The notes under the pieces are model-generated. The model searched no databases. It was not told where the DNA came from and saw only the letters and a program-made list of their open reading frames with translations. From Intestinibacter sp034113885 (GTDB lineage: Bacteria > Bacillota > Clostridia > Peptostreptococcales > Peptostreptococcaceae): a stretch of 61,897 nt of DNA. Positions 42,074-51,557 of the stretch are shown here, one piece after another (position 1 is the stretch's first letter; every line of letters starts with the position of its first letter). The stretch spans positions 1-61,897 of the forward strand of contig NZ_JAXEWM010000146.1 of assembly GCF_034113885.1 (NCBI RefSeq), written 5' to 3'. A program made the translations under genes and the position numbers.

Positions 42074-43750
42074 CTAATCACACTGAGCCATCTGAATTAT
42101 CTCATGAGCATGCTCTATAGTCTTCTCTGTTATATTATTTCCAGCTATCAATCTAGCAATTTCATCTATTCTCTCATCTATTGTCAGTTGTTTTATATGA
42201 GTATAAGTTCTATTATTAGATGTATTTTTTTCTATGCGATAATGAGTGTCTCCATTAGCTGCAATCTGTGGTAGATGTGTTATGCAGATAACTTGTTTCT
42301 TTTTACCTATGTTAGATAATTTTTCTCCTACAATTTGCGCTGCTATACCACTTATTCCTGTGTCTATTTCATCAAATACTAGTGTATCTATTTCGTCCAT
42401 ATCAGCTAAAATAGTCTTAAATGCAAGCATAAATCTAGACATTTCTCCACCTGATGCGACCTTATAAATAGGCTTTATATCTTCTCCTAGATTGAATGAA
42501 GCCATAAACTCTACGTCGTCACAGCCATTTTGATTAAATGGAATTTCTCTGAAATTAACTTCAAATACTACGTTTTTCATATTCAGGCTTCGAAGCTCTT
42601 CTAGTAGTATATCCTGTAAATCTATAGCTACCTTCTTTCTTTCTCTGCTTATTTCTCTAGCCTTGTCGTAAAGTACAGCTTCTAATTTTTCAAGCTCTTC
42701 TTTTAAAGCAGCTACCTTTTCATCCCTATTTAAAATTTCATCTAATCTATTTTGTATTTTTTCTCTATATTCAAATATTTCGCTTATAGAATTTCCATAC
42801 TTTCTTCTCAAATTGTTTATTTGGTCTATTCGCTGCTCTATTTCTTCCATTTCATAAGGGTTAAAGCTTATGTTTTCTTTGTAATTTCTGATATCTCTAG
42901 ATATATCCTGAAGCTCGTACATTATTCTCTCTATATTTTCACTGTACTCGCCGATATTTTTGTCAAAAGAAGCAATATCAGCTAACTCTCTAGAAGCAAC
43001 GCCGATTAAATCTACTGCGTTTATTTCACCTTCATATAATCTCTCATATGATAGGCTTAAATTGTTGTAAATCTTTTCACTGTTTCTGCATAGATCTCTT
43101 TGAGTCTTCAAATCCTCGTATTCTTCTTCGTTTAAATTTGCTGAATCTATTTCATTTATTTGGAATTTGATTAAATCAATTTCCCTTTGGATTTCCATAT
43201 CGTCTTTATTTTCATTTAAATCATTTAATTCTTTTTTTACTTTATTAAATTGATTATATAACTCTTTATAGCTAATTTTTAATTTTTGTATATCTTTTTC
43301 TCCAAATAAATCTAAAAATCTAATATGTGTATCTTTATTTAGTAAAAGCTGATTTTGATGCTGGCTATGTAAATCTACTATTGTACAGGCAATCTCTTTA
43401 AGTACTGAAACCTTTACAGTTCTGCCGTTTATTCTAGCCACGCTTTTACCGTCTGAGTAAATAACTCTTGTTATTATAACTTGGTCATCTTCGTAATCGA
43501 TGCCGTATTTGTCTAAAACTTCTCTAAGGTTTGAGCTTTTTGATGAAACTAATATTTCTGCTACTCCCTTATTTGTACCTTTTCTTAAAAAAGATCTATC
43601 GTATTTTTCTCCTAAACATAAACCTAATGCTTCAATTATTATAGACTTACCTGCTCCGGTTTCCCCTGTAAGTATATTTAAACCGTTATTTATATTAAGC
43701 CTACACTCCTCAATCAAAGCGCAATTTTTCATATACATTTCAAGGATCAT
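42074..43750 (-). CDS. recN: DNA repair ATPase RecN
   Basis: RecN is an SMC-like ATPase for double-strand break repair. The 558 residues show Walker A (GETGAGKS, about 29-36), a shortened coiled coil (about 150-370), and the C-terminal signature and Walker B (DTLVFDEIDTGISG, about 465-478). The length is normal. The gene follows tlyA by 37 nt. The argR gene that often sits between tlyA and recN in Firmicutes is absent. Confidence 0.97.
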   Translation of the reverse strand: MILEMYMKNCALIEECRLNINNGLNILTGETGAGKSIIIEALGLCLGEKYDRSFLRKGTNKGVAEILVSSKSSNLREVLDKYGIDYEDDQVIITRVIYSDGKSVARINGRTVKVSVLKEIACTIVDLHSQHQNQLLLNKDTHIRFLDLFGEKDIQKLKISYKELYNQFNKVKKELNDLNENKDDMEIQREIDLIKFQINEIDSANLNEEEYEDLKTQRDLCRNSEKIYNNLSLSYERLYEGEINAVDLIGVASRELADIASFDKNIGEYSENIERIMYELQDISRDIRNYKENISFNPYEMEEIEQRIDQINNLRRKYGNSISEIFEYREKIQNRLDEILNRDEKVAALKEELEKLEAVLYDKAREISRERKKVAIDLQDILLEELRSLNMKNVVFEVNFREIPFNQNGCDDVEFMASFNLGEDIKPIYKVASGGEMSRFMLAFKTILADMDEIDTLVFDEIDTGISGIAAQIVGEKLSNIGKKKQVICITHLPQIAANGDTHYRIEKNTSNNRTYTHIKQLTIDERIDEIARLIAGNNITEKTIEHAHEIIQMAQCD

Positions 43751-43787
43751 ATTAAACCCCCTCTTTCTCGACTAAATTTATTTTTGA

Positions 43788-44600
43788 TTAATGATTCAGC
43801 TTATGCGAATCTTCCACAACCTTAATTATTTGCTTTTTATAGTCTTCTTCATTAAATGTATAACCCTCATTGCTATTTTTTAAGTGAATAAGATATTCTA
43901 TATTTCCTTCTGGTCCCTTAATAGGTGAATAATCTAAATTTAAAATTGAAAATCCATTTTCTACAGCAAATTTTGAAACCATTTCTATTACTTCAATATG
44001 AGTTGATTTTTCTCTAACGACTCCTTTTTTACCAACCTTTTCTTTGCCTGCTTCAAATTGTGGCTTTATAAGTGCTACAATCTCTCCACCAGGTATAATT
44101 AAATTATGGGCAACTGGTAAAACTAATCTTAGAGATATAAATGATACATCTATAGATGCAAAATCGGCAAATTCTTTAGTATCTTCTATTGTTACATATC
44201 TTATATTAGTTCTCTCCATGCAGACAACCCTCTCGTCTTGTCTCAATTTCCAAGCTAACTGTCCGTAACCAACATCTATTGAAAATACTTTTTTTGCTCC
44301 ATTTTGTAGCATACAGTCTGTAAATCCTCCTGTAGATGCACCGATATCCATGCATACCTTATCTTTTAAGCTTAAATCGAAGTTTTTCATAGCTTTTTCT
44401 AATTTCAATCCGCCTCTGCTTACATAAGGTATAGGATTACCCTTTACTTCTATTTTAGCATCTATTTTTACTTCTGTACCAGCTTTATCACATTTTTGGT
44501 TGTTTACAAATACAAGACCTGCCATTATAGATCTTTTTGCCTTTTCTCTACTTTCAAAAAATCCTTGTTCTACTAATAAAACATCTATTCTTTTTTTCAT
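43788..44600 (-). CDS. tlyA: TlyA family rRNA 2'-O-methyltransferase
   Basis: TlyA (YqxC, often called hemolysin A) combines an S4 RNA-binding domain (residues 1-60, RIDVLLVEQGFFESREKAKR) with an FtsJ-like methyltransferase domain (DIGASTGGFTDCML as SAM motif; IKPQFEAGKEKVGKKGVVRE near the C-terminal core). In mycobacteria TlyA methylates 16S and 23S rRNA. The ATG at 44600 is used because AAAGGTAG precedes it; the in-frame TTG at 44615 overlaps that site. Confidence 0.92.
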   Translation of the reverse strand: MKKRIDVLLVEQGFFESREKAKRSIMAGLVFVNNQKCDKAGTEVKIDAKIEVKGNPIPYVSRGGLKLEKAMKNFDLSLKDKVCMDIGASTGGFTDCMLQNGAKKVFSIDVGYGQLAWKLRQDERVVCMERTNIRYVTIEDTKEFADFASIDVSFISLRLVLPVAHNLIIPGGEIVALIKPQFEAGKEKVGKKGVVREKSTHIEVIEMVSKFAVENGFSILNLDYSPIKGPEGNIEYLIHLKNSNEGYTFNEEDYKKQIIKVVEDSHKLNH

Positions 44601-44672
44601 AAAACTACCTTTCAATTATTTATTATATTTTTATTCTTTCATTTTTTTAACATTTTAATCAGATTTATCACT

Positions 44673-44711
44673 AAAAAAAGAATATACTCTCTTAAATAAA
44701 GTATATTCTTT
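44673..44711 (-). terminator. Terminator of the xseA-xseB-ispA-DUF212 run
   Basis: An 11-bp perfect stem (44677-44687 with 44701-44711) is followed on the minus strand by a U-run and lies between the DUF212 gene and tlyA. Confidence 0.8.
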
Positions 44712-44779
44712 CTCTATTTTAAACACTTGAATTATATCATATTCTCGTAACTTTTTCAATTTAAGAAATTATTCAAAAT

Positions 44780-45211
44780 TTATATATTGGAACCAATTAT
44801 TCCAATTAATATTCCCAATGCTGCTCCAACTAGCACCTCTTTTGGAGTATGTCCAACTAATTCCTTCAACCTCTCATGTTGATCAAATTTTCCATGAAAA
44901 AAATCATCTACTATTTGGTTTAAAATTTCAGCTTGCTTGCCTACAGCCCTTCTAACTCCAGATGCATCGTACATTACAATTATGGCAAAAACAGCAGTCA
45001 TTGCAAATTCCGTAGATGCAAATCCCTTATCAAATCCTACAAGCACTGCAAGAGCTGTAACAAATGAACTGTGAGAGCTAGGCATCCCACCTGAAATTGA
45101 AATTCTTCTAAAATCTATTTTACTTTCTTTGCCAGTAAATATTTTTATAAACTGTGCTAAAAAACAAGAGAATATACTAATCAGTAAAATTCTATTTTGA
45201 AAAATATCCAC
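44780..45211 (-). CDS. DUF212 / divergent PAP2 family membrane protein
   Basis: A 143-residue membrane protein of the YuiD-like DUF212 family, related to PAP2 phosphatases. The segment SGGMPSSHSSFVTALAV (about 40-56) matches the PAP2 SGH motif region. About four hydrophobic segments are present. The physiological substrate is not known; undecaprenyl pyrophosphate or another isoprenoid phosphate would fit its place right after ispA (27 nt), but this is inference. Confidence 0.8.
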   Translation of the reverse strand: MDIFQNRILLISIFSCFLAQFIKIFTGKESKIDFRRISISGGMPSSHSSFVTALAVLVGFDKGFASTEFAMTAVFAIIVMYDASGVRRAVGKQAEILNQIVDDFFHGKFDQHERLKELVGHTPKEVLVGAALGILIGIIGSNI

Positions 45212-45238
45212 TATTGTTCCTCCTAAATATCCTATAAA

Positions 45239-46126
45239 TTAATGATCTCTAGAAATTATATAATCAGCTAAATCCTTCAAAAATTCAGAATCTCCTGATA
45301 GCTTTGATATACTTTCTTTAGCTTCTTCTATTAAATTTTTAGCAACTTTTCTAGATTCATCAAGGCCTATTAAAGCGGGATATGTAGACTTATGATTTTC
45401 TATATCGCTACCTATAGGTTTGCCCAATACCTTTTCATCTCCAACTATATCTAAGATATCATCTACTATTTGAAAAGCTAATCCTATATTTTTGGCGTAT
45501 TTAGTTATATTTTCTAGCTCCTCTTCTGTAGCACCACCTACAGTAGCACCTGCTCTCATACAACCGACAATCATAGCTGCAGTCTTGTTCATATGTATAA
45601 AATCTAGTTTTTCCTTTTCGATAGATTTATTTTCACTCTCAACATCTACAACCTGTCCACCTATCATTCCGTAAATACCTGCACCTCTTGCAATTTCATA
45701 AATCGCCTTTAATTTTAAGTTTGGATTTTCTGTATCTATAGATTCCTTTAGCATTATTTCAAATGCGTAATTTAAAAGCGCGTCTCCTGCTAAAGTAGCC
45801 ATAGCATCTCCAAATACTTTATGATTAGTAGGCTTTCCCCTTCTTAAATCATCGTTATCTAAAGCAGGTAGATCGTCGTGTATTAGAGAATACGTATGTA
45901 TCATCTCTATAGCAACTGAAAATGGTATTGCGTTTTCTTCATCTCCCCCCACAATTTTTGTAGCTTCTAGTGTAAGTATAGGTCTAAGTCTCTTTCCACC
46001 GGCACTTAAGCTATAATTCATAGCCTTAAAAATAGTTTCTTGGTAGCCCTCCTCCTTTGGCATATATTTATTTAATAATTCTTCAACATATGCTGATTTT
46101 GTTTTTAATTCTTCTTTAAATGCCAT
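45239..46126 (-). CDS. ispA: Farnesyl/geranylgeranyl diphosphate synthase
   Basis: A trans-isoprenyl diphosphate synthase that condenses IPP with allylic diphosphates. Both Asp-rich motifs are present: IHDDLPALDNDDLRRG (first) and QIVDDILDIVGD (second), along with GGKRLRP and the Lys of AGKR. The residues before the first motif (AIEMIHTYSLIHDD) include two aromatic side chains, more like a C15 than a C20 product, but this is not decisive. It lies 2 nt from xseB, as in many Firmicutes. Confidence 0.93.
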   Translation of the reverse strand: MAFKEELKTKSAYVEELLNKYMPKEEGYQETIFKAMNYSLSAGGKRLRPILTLEATKIVGGDEENAIPFSVAIEMIHTYSLIHDDLPALDNDDLRRGKPTNHKVFGDAMATLAGDALLNYAFEIMLKESIDTENPNLKLKAIYEIARGAGIYGMIGGQVVDVESENKSIEKEKLDFIHMNKTAAMIVGCMRAGATVGGATEEELENITKYAKNIGLAFQIVDDILDIVGDEKVLGKPIGSDIENHKSTYPALIGLDESRKVAKNLIEEAKESISKLSGDSEFLKDLADYIISRDH

Positions 46127-46128
46127 AG

Positions 46129-46344
46129 TTATTCCTCCTCCAAGTCGAAATCTTCTAGTTCTTGAGCTTCGTTAAATTTACTTATTTTAAGCTTTGCTCC
46201 TTCAAGTAATTTATTACATCTTGCATATAATTTTATTCCTTCTTCATAAAGCTTTAACGATTCATCTAATGATGTCGTATTTGTTTCAAGTTTATTTAAA
46301 ATTTCTTCTAATTTTGAATAAGCTTGCTCGTATGTAAGTTCCAT
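46129..46344 (-). CDS. xseB: Exodeoxyribonuclease VII small subunit
   Basis: A 71-residue helical protein with the family core TYEQAYSKLEEILNKLETN and SLDESLKLYEEGIKLYARC. Several copies bind each XseA. It starts 2 nt after xseA, and GGTATAAAA-ATG supports the start. It directly precedes ispA. Confidence 0.95.
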   Translation of the reverse strand: MELTYEQAYSKLEEILNKLETNTTSLDESLKLYEEGIKLYARCNKLLEGAKLKISKFNEAQELEDFDLEEE

Positions 46345-46346
46345 TT

Positions 46347-47552
46347 TTATACCTCTTTTTTATTTATTTTATCGACAGTACAATCTAAGCTCCCATCAGA
46401 TAAAATCACTTCTATTTGGTCGCCCTTTGATACATTTGATATACTATTTACCACTATATCTTCTTTATTTATTATACTATATCCTCTGTCTAATGTTTTA
46501 AGTGGACTTAAATTATGAAGTAATGAACCTAAATTTTTTAAATTCATCTCCTCTTTGTTTATTTTATTTTCCATATTTAAGTTTATTCTCTCAGTTATTT
46601 TATCCAGCTCATATATTTTGTTGTTAATAATATAATCATTTAATATAGTTTTAATTCTCGTAAATGTATATTTTAATTTTTGCTCATCGTATTCAACTAC
46701 ATTGTTTAATGATTTATTCATTCTGCCTCTTATGTTATCGAGCTTAAAATACAACTCCTCGATATCTGGTGTAGCTATTTCAGCTGCAGCAGATGGTGTA
46801 GGAGCTCTCATATCCGCTACAAAATCACATATTGTAAAATCTGTCTCATGGCCTACAGCAGATATAATAGGTATTTTTGATTCGAAAACACATCTAGCTA
46901 CTTCCTCTTCATTAAAAGACCACAAATCCTCTATAGAACCCCCACCTCGTCCTACAATTATAGTGTCGACTGGATGTTTTTTGTTAAAGAAATTTATTCC
47001 TTGACATATTTGTTCCTTTGAATCCTGTCCTTGCACTTTGACAGGATATAATTTTATATGCACCTTTGGATATCTTCTTTTAGTTACATTTATTATATCT
47101 CGGATGACAGCACCAGTTGGCGATGTTACTACTCCAATTGATGTAGGTATCTTAGGTATTGGCTTTTTGTATTTGTAATCAAATAAGCCTTCTTTTTGTA
47201 ATTTTTCCTTTAGTTTGTTGAATTCGATATATAGGTTTCCTATTCCCGATACTTCTATATTTTTTATATAAAACTGATACGAGCCATCTCTTTCATATAC
47301 AGAAATATATCCACTCGCTATTACCTTTGTTCCATTCTCTAAATTCAAGCTTCTATTGTAATCACTTTTAAATACGACACAGTTTATTTTTGAATTTTGA
47401 TCCTTTAATGATAAATAAACATTTCCACTGCTGTGTAATTTAAAATTAGAAATCTCTCCTTTAATTCTCAAATTGTAGAGTATTGGATCATTTATCAAAA
47501 TTCGCTTTATGTATGAATTTGCTTCACTTACATCTAAAGCTCTTATCTTCAT
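46347..47552 (-). CDS. xseA: Exodeoxyribonuclease VII large subunit
   Basis: XseA degrades single-stranded DNA into oligonucleotides. The 401-residue protein has an OB-fold N-terminus (to about 110, LRIKGEISNFKLHSSGNVYLSLKD) and the conserved catalytic stretch with IVGRGGGSIEDLWSFNEEEVAR and SAVGHETDFTICDFVADMRAPTPSAAAE. It follows the Kae1-like gene by 2 nt. Confidence 0.96.
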   Translation of the reverse strand: MKIRALDVSEANSYIKRILINDPILYNLRIKGEISNFKLHSSGNVYLSLKDQNSKINCVVFKSDYNRSLNLENGTKVIASGYISVYERDGSYQFYIKNIEVSGIGNLYIEFNKLKEKLQKEGLFDYKYKKPIPKIPTSIGVVTSPTGAVIRDIINVTKRRYPKVHIKLYPVKVQGQDSKEQICQGINFFNKKHPVDTIIVGRGGGSIEDLWSFNEEEVARCVFESKIPIISAVGHETDFTICDFVADMRAPTPSAAAEIATPDIEELYFKLDNIRGRMNKSLNNVVEYDEQKLKYTFTRIKTILNDYIINNKIYELDKITERINLNMENKINKEEMNLKNLGSLLHNLSPLKTLDRGYSIINKEDIVVNSISNVSKGDQIEVILSDGSLDCTVDKINKKEV

Positions 47553-47554
47553 AT

Positions 47555-48532
47555 CTACTCTCCTAAGTTTAGATTTTTAACTCCTATCAAGGCACACCCC
47601 ACTGCATTGTCTGTAGCCAAATCTCCCTCTGTAAAATAAGCTTTTATTTTGTATTTTCTCAATTTTTGAGTTAAGCTTTTAGAAATATATTTACTTGCGG
47701 ATACACCTCCTGCAAATACAACCTCGTAAGTATCGTATTTTTCACATAGATAAGCCAGAGATTTAATCATACATCTGACAATAGTATCCATAAGTAACCT
47801 CGATAGATAATTTTTATCTACAGACTCCTCATTATCTATTATTCTATTTAATTGATTTTCTATTCCAGACAAATTCATATATCCTTCTTTTACACTTGTT
47901 TTTAAGCCTTCTTTTATTTTCCCTGTAAAATCAAGGGCGTTTTTATCTATGTATTTGCCACAAGGAAAATCATACGATAACTTAACTCCTAATCTGTCTA
48001 TGAGCTGCCCAAAGCTCACGTCCTTTGTACCGCCTATGATTTCTAAATCATATCCGAATTGATTTTTACTCGCTAATACTACTTCTAGAGTTCCACCCGA
48101 CATATGAACTGCAATAAATTTGTTTTCATTTGATAAACTCTTGCCTAATAAGCTCGCCTCAATATGATTTTCTTGATGTGTTGTCTCAAAAATAGGGCAA
48201 TTATGTGTAGCTCTCAATAATCTAGCTGTATTTAATCCGACAGTAAAAACAGGCATATAAGATCCCTCTACAGGTCTTGGAGCTTTAGAAGCACATATAC
48301 CAACTACATTATAATCATTTAATTTATCATTTATAGATTCGCTTATTTTTCCTATATTTGATATATGCTGAAAAACCATTTCACTTTGTCTAAGTCCTTT
48401 TGCATTTTTGTCAACCTTAAGCATGACTTTTTCATTTAAAATTATCTCTTTATTTAAAGATATAGCTGCTATAGAGGTTGTATAGCAGCTAGTATCTATT
48501 CCTATTACAATATTATCTTTTTTTGATTTCAT
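47555..48532 (-). CDS. Kae1/TsaD-like protein (M22 family paralogue)
   Basis: A 325-residue ASKHA-fold protein related to TsaD/Kae1, which makes threonylcarbamoyl-adenosine in tRNA. The opening VIGIDTSCYTTS and HQENHIEASL (the His-x-Glu-x-His site), plus VVFAGGVSASKYI, are visible. TsaD is about 340 residues with an HxExH metal site. Its place in the nusB-xseA run, not with tsaB/tsaE, suggests the paralogue known only as an uncharacterised M22 protein in clostridia. It overlaps nusB by 20 nt. Confidence 0.8.
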   Translation of the reverse strand: MKSKKDNIVIGIDTSCYTTSIAAISLNKEIILNEKVMLKVDKNAKGLRQSEMVFQHISNIGKISESINDKLNDYNVVGICASKAPRPVEGSYMPVFTVGLNTARLLRATHNCPIFETTHQENHIEASLLGKSLSNENKFIAVHMSGGTLEVVLASKNQFGYDLEIIGGTKDVSFGQLIDRLGVKLSYDFPCGKYIDKNALDFTGKIKEGLKTSVKEGYMNLSGIENQLNRIIDNEESVDKNYLSRLLMDTIVRCMIKSLAYLCEKYDTYEVVFAGGVSASKYISKSLTQKLRKYKIKAYFTEGDLATDNAVGCALIGVKNLNLGE

Positions 48533-49028
48533 TTACAACACTTCCTAAAATTCCGTTTATAAATTTAGGTGTTTTTTCTTCACAATACATCTTTGCAAGG
48601 TCTATAGCTTCATTTATAGAAACCTTATCTGGTATATTTAAATCAGATAACATTTCTGCTATTGCTATTTGTAGTATTGATAAATCTATTTTTGAAAATC
48701 TATTTATAGACCAGTTTTTAGCGTTGTTTTCTATTAATTCATTTATATCGTCGATTTTATCTCTCAATACTTCACACATTGTATCTAGATAAACTCTATC
48801 CACACAATCATTTACTGAAATTCCTTCAAATTCTATTTCTTTATCTGAATAATTTAAAACTAATTCTTCATATCTATTGACTATGTATTCCTCGTTATTT
48901 TCTAGGAATATATCGATTTCGTTATTTAAATCAGTTATATCTCCATTTGATATATAAGTTTGGTACATTAATTTCATTAAATATTCTCTGCTCGTTTCTC
49001 TTTTTTCTCTTCTATTTTTCATGTTCAT
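48513..49028 (-). CDS. nusB: Transcription antitermination factor NusB
   Basis: NusB binds boxA RNA with S10 in rRNA antitermination. The 171-residue protein has the all-helical fold, with REYLMKLMYQ at the N-terminus and KTPKFINGILGSVVNEI at the C-terminus, both family signatures. An AAGGAGGATGAAC ribosome site precedes the ATG. It starts the nusB-Kae1-xseA-xseB-ispA run. Confidence 0.93.
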   Translation of the reverse strand: MNMKNRREKRETSREYLMKLMYQTYISNGDITDLNNEIDIFLENNEEYIVNRYEELVLNYSDKEIEFEGISVNDCVDRVYLDTMCEVLRDKIDDINELIENNAKNWSINRFSKIDLSILQIAIAEMLSDLNIPDKVSINEAIDLAKMYCEEKTPKFINGILGSVVNEIKKR

Positions 49029-49062
49029 CCTCCTTCAGTCTTATTATACACTATAATGCATT

Positions 49063-49096
49063 AAAAAAACCCCCTGATTTTCAGAGGGTTTTAATT
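49063..49096 (-). terminator. Terminator of the asp23 gene
   Basis: The stem ACCCTCTGA/TCAGGGGGT (read on the minus strand) has one wobble pair and ends in a seven-residue U-run, immediately after the stop at 49104. Confidence 0.85.
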
Positions 49097-49103
49097 TTAT
49101 TTC

Positions 49104-49589
49104 TTACTCTGCTATTGTTATTTCTTCGTCTTCACTTTCACCGTTTTGTTCTGCTTCTTTAGCAGCTTTTTTAGCTTCTTTAGCTAATCTAGCTTCTTCC
49201 TTTTTAGCAGCCTTAGCTAATCTAGCTTCTTCTTTCTTTTGAGCTTTTGCTTCTTCTTTTTCTGCTTTTTCTTTATAGAAAGTAACTCCTTGAACATGTA
49301 CGTTTACAGTTGATACTTCTAAACCAGTCATTGTTTCTACTGTATTTTTAACATTTTCTTGTATTTTGAAAGCTGTATCTGGTATAGATTCTCCAAATTC
49401 TATGTTAACATATATGTCTAGAACTATTTGTTCGTCTTCTATTTGAATTTTTACACCGTTATTTTTAAGTAGTTTATCAGTTATTGTAGTTATTGTTTCT
49501 ACATTTTCAACCTCTAAAGCTGCCAATCCAGCAATTGTTACTATGACTTCATTTGATATTTTAACTTGTCCTAAATTGTTATTTTCCAT
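49104..49589 (-). CDS. Asp23/Gls24 family envelope stress protein with Lys/Ala-rich tail
   Basis: Asp23 proteins associate with the membrane through partners and respond to envelope stress. The 161-residue protein has the Asp23 domain in residues 1-105, with the family segments NEVIVTIAGLAALEVENVE and NVHVQGVTF. From about 108 a charged helical tail repeats KKEEARLAK twice and ends in acidic residues. The domain usually ends shortly after the Asp23 core, so the repeat tail is a lineage addition. It lies between spoIIIAH and nusB and has its own terminator. Confidence 0.87.
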   Translation of the reverse strand: MENNNLGQVKISNEVIVTIAGLAALEVENVETITTITDKLLKNNGVKIQIEDEQIVLDIYVNIEFGESIPDTAFKIQENVKNTVETMTGLEVSTVNVHVQGVTFYKEKAEKEEAKAQKKEEARLAKAAKKEEARLAKEAKKAAKEAEQNGESEDEEITIAE

Positions 49590-49716
49590 GACACACTACC
49601 CCCTATTTTTAGGCTATTATTTATTATATAATATCAAATACTTATATAATTTGCAAGAAATAAGACTTAATTTTATTATAAACCTAATTGTGCCGATTTA
49701 TTCTAAAATTTAATAT

Positions 49717-50394
49717 TTATCTATTATTTGTAAGCTTAATATTTTCTCTATCTATATTTTCTTGTGATCCTATTAATTCAAATATTTTATTTGCATCATT
49801 TTGTGTTATTTCCTCCATATTTACTACTACGTTTACTTTTCCTTCATTTATGTAGACAATTGCATCTTTATAACCTTTAGCTAAGAGTAAATTTTCAAGC
49901 TGCAATTCTTTATCTGAATTTTTTACCATTTGTACCTTCATATTTGACGCTTCTACTTTTGCCTCATCTGTTGTAGATGGATTATTTATTATTTCGTTTA
50001 ATCTCTCTGTAAGTTCATTTCTTTGTTTTTCTCTAGTCATCTTCATGTCTACTATATATGTGGAGCTATCTATATTTTCCTTTGAGCTCAAAGTATTTTC
50101 TATCTCCTTGCTAGTTTCTTTAGCTATATTTTCCACTTCGCTGTTTTCATTGCTGGCCTCAGCTGTATCTTTATCGTCTTTATCTCCAACTGTGATCTTC
50201 CCCTCGATGCTATCTACAACTGTATCATCTTCAGATGAATTCTTATCTATCTGAGCCTGTTCATATGCTTTAAATTCATCTGAAACGCTTAAAGCAGAAT
50301 CTTTGCTGAGCTGATAATTGACTACCCCAACTGCAACTAGCATCATACTCAGCGAAACTACTACAAATCCCCTGTTTTTATAATTAAATTTCAT
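49717..50394 (-). CDS. spoIIIAH: Stage III sporulation protein AH
   Basis: SpoIIIAH is the mother-cell half of the SpoIIQ-SpoIIIAH channel that connects mother cell and forespore. The 225-residue protein has one membrane helix (about 8-26), an acidic linker of low complexity (about 40-105) and the C-terminal ring-building domain (about 115-225). It is the last gene of spoIIIA. GGAGGGATTTC precedes the ATG. Confidence 0.93.
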   Translation of the reverse strand: MKFNYKNRGFVVVSLSMMLVAVGVVNYQLSKDSALSVSDEFKAYEQAQIDKNSSEDDTVVDSIEGKITVGDKDDKDTAEASNENSEVENIAKETSKEIENTLSSKENIDSSTYIVDMKMTREKQRNELTERLNEIINNPSTTDEAKVEASNMKVQMVKNSDKELQLENLLLAKGYKDAIVYINEGKVNVVVNMEEITQNDANKIFELIGSQENIDRENIKLTNNR

Positions 50395-50424
50395 GAAATC
50401 CCTCCATTTTATATATTAATTTAT

Positions 50425-50991
50425 CTATTTAGCATATACTTGAACCTGATGTCCTGATATTTGAAGTGCTGTTTGGACAGCTTCGTACAATGTCTCCTTG
50501 ACCTGTGGATTACTTGCGCCACTTGCTACTACTATCACTCCTTTTATTTTAGCCTCCTTTGTTTTTATTACTATAGGCTTTGAGGAATCAGATGTCACCA
50601 TAGTCTTATTTTCACTCGATGTCTCAACTGTTCTCTCACCGCCTGAAGAATCAGTTTCTGATGTAGTTTCCTTTGTAGAGTTTGAATTGTAGGCAGGCTC
50701 TATCTCCTCGCTGTTGTCGTAGGTTATCATTACAGATACATCTCCAGAGCCATTTATTTCTTTTAAAATATCGGTAAGCCTTGATTCTAAATCCTCTCTT
50801 TCACTTTCAGTCTCTTTTGTTTCCAATTGCTCATTATCTTGAACCTCGGTATTTACACTTTGTTGGTTTGTATTATTTCTATTTTGAAGAAAATTAATCA
50901 AAACTAAGCTAATCAAACACACTAAACCTAGTGATAACAAAGTTATCAATTTTTTCTTTTCTTTTTCATTTAAATCTAGTTTTTTAAACAT
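50425..50991 (-). CDS. spoIIIAG: Stage III sporulation protein AG
   Basis: SpoIIIAG forms a large ring in the outer forespore membrane complex. The protein has an N-terminal membrane helix (about 17-36 from the chosen start), a disordered acidic/Ser-rich stretch, and a C-terminal ring-building motif ending in QVYAK. The ATG at 50991 is preferred: ATAGGAGAGAAACTG precedes it, while the longer frame starts inside the overlap with spoIIIAF. Confidence 0.92.
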   Translation of the reverse strand: MFKKLDLNEKEKKKLITLLSLGLVCLISLVLINFLQNRNNTNQQSVNTEVQDNEQLETKETESEREDLESRLTDILKEINGSGDVSVMITYDNSEEIEPAYNSNSTKETTSETDSSGGERTVETSSENKTMVTSDSSKPIVIKTKEAKIKGVIVVASGASNPQVKETLYEAVQTALQISGHQVQVYAK

Positions 50992-51005
50992 CAGTTTCTC
51001 TCCTA

Positions 51006-51557
51006 TCAATCAATTTCAATTTTATCAATCGATACTTCTAAGATTTTTATCAAATCGTCTTTTAACCTTCCCTTATCTAAATCCCTTTCTGTTTTATTCT
51101 CAAAAACTTCCTTTCCATCATTTTGATTTGAACCTTTATCTTGATCTGTTTTTTCTTTTAGCTTCAAGCTCTCTATATCTGTTCCATTCAAATCTATATC
51201 TTCAAGCTCATATCCGTATTCATCTAGCTTCAACTGGATTACGCTCTTTAAATTGTTCTCGTACTCTTTGTTTAAATCTAGGCTTTGGCTTCCCTGTAAA
51301 ATTTCTGCATTGCTTTCGATATATTTTTGATTGTAATCTGTCATAGATTTTAAAATTTTATCCTCTAGCGAGTTTTCTTCTGAAAAAAAAGCTGCTATTG
51401 GAGATATTACAATAAATACAAATATAAAATTGGATACTAAATTTATATATGGCTTTAATTTACTCTTCGGAAGTATCATATCTACTATGTTCACGATAAA
51501 AGCCCCTATCAAAACGCAAATTATCCAGCTCTTAATAGCTTCCACCTCCCAATGCAA
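51006..51557 (-). CDS. spoIIIAF: Stage III sporulation protein AF
   Basis: The 183-residue frame has two N-terminal membrane helices (SWIICVLIGAFIVNIVDMILP and a second near 39-58) and a soluble C-terminal domain, as in SpoIIIAF. The start is uncertain. The listed TTG at 51557 has no ribosome site upstream. A strong one (GGGAGGTGG) lies inside the frame and is 8 nt before an ATT at 51536, whose product would begin KSWIICV, close to the Bacillus N-terminus. So ATT may be the true initiation codon. It overlaps spoIIIAG. Confidence 0.88.
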   Translation of the reverse strand: MHWEVEAIKSWIICVLIGAFIVNIVDMILPKSKLKPYINLVSNFIFVFIVISPIAAFFSEENSLEDKILKSMTDYNQKYIESNAEILQGSQSLDLNKEYENNLKSVIQLKLDEYGYELEDIDLNGTDIESLKLKEKTDQDKGSNQNDGKEVFENKTERDLDKGRLKDDLIKILEVSIDKIEID

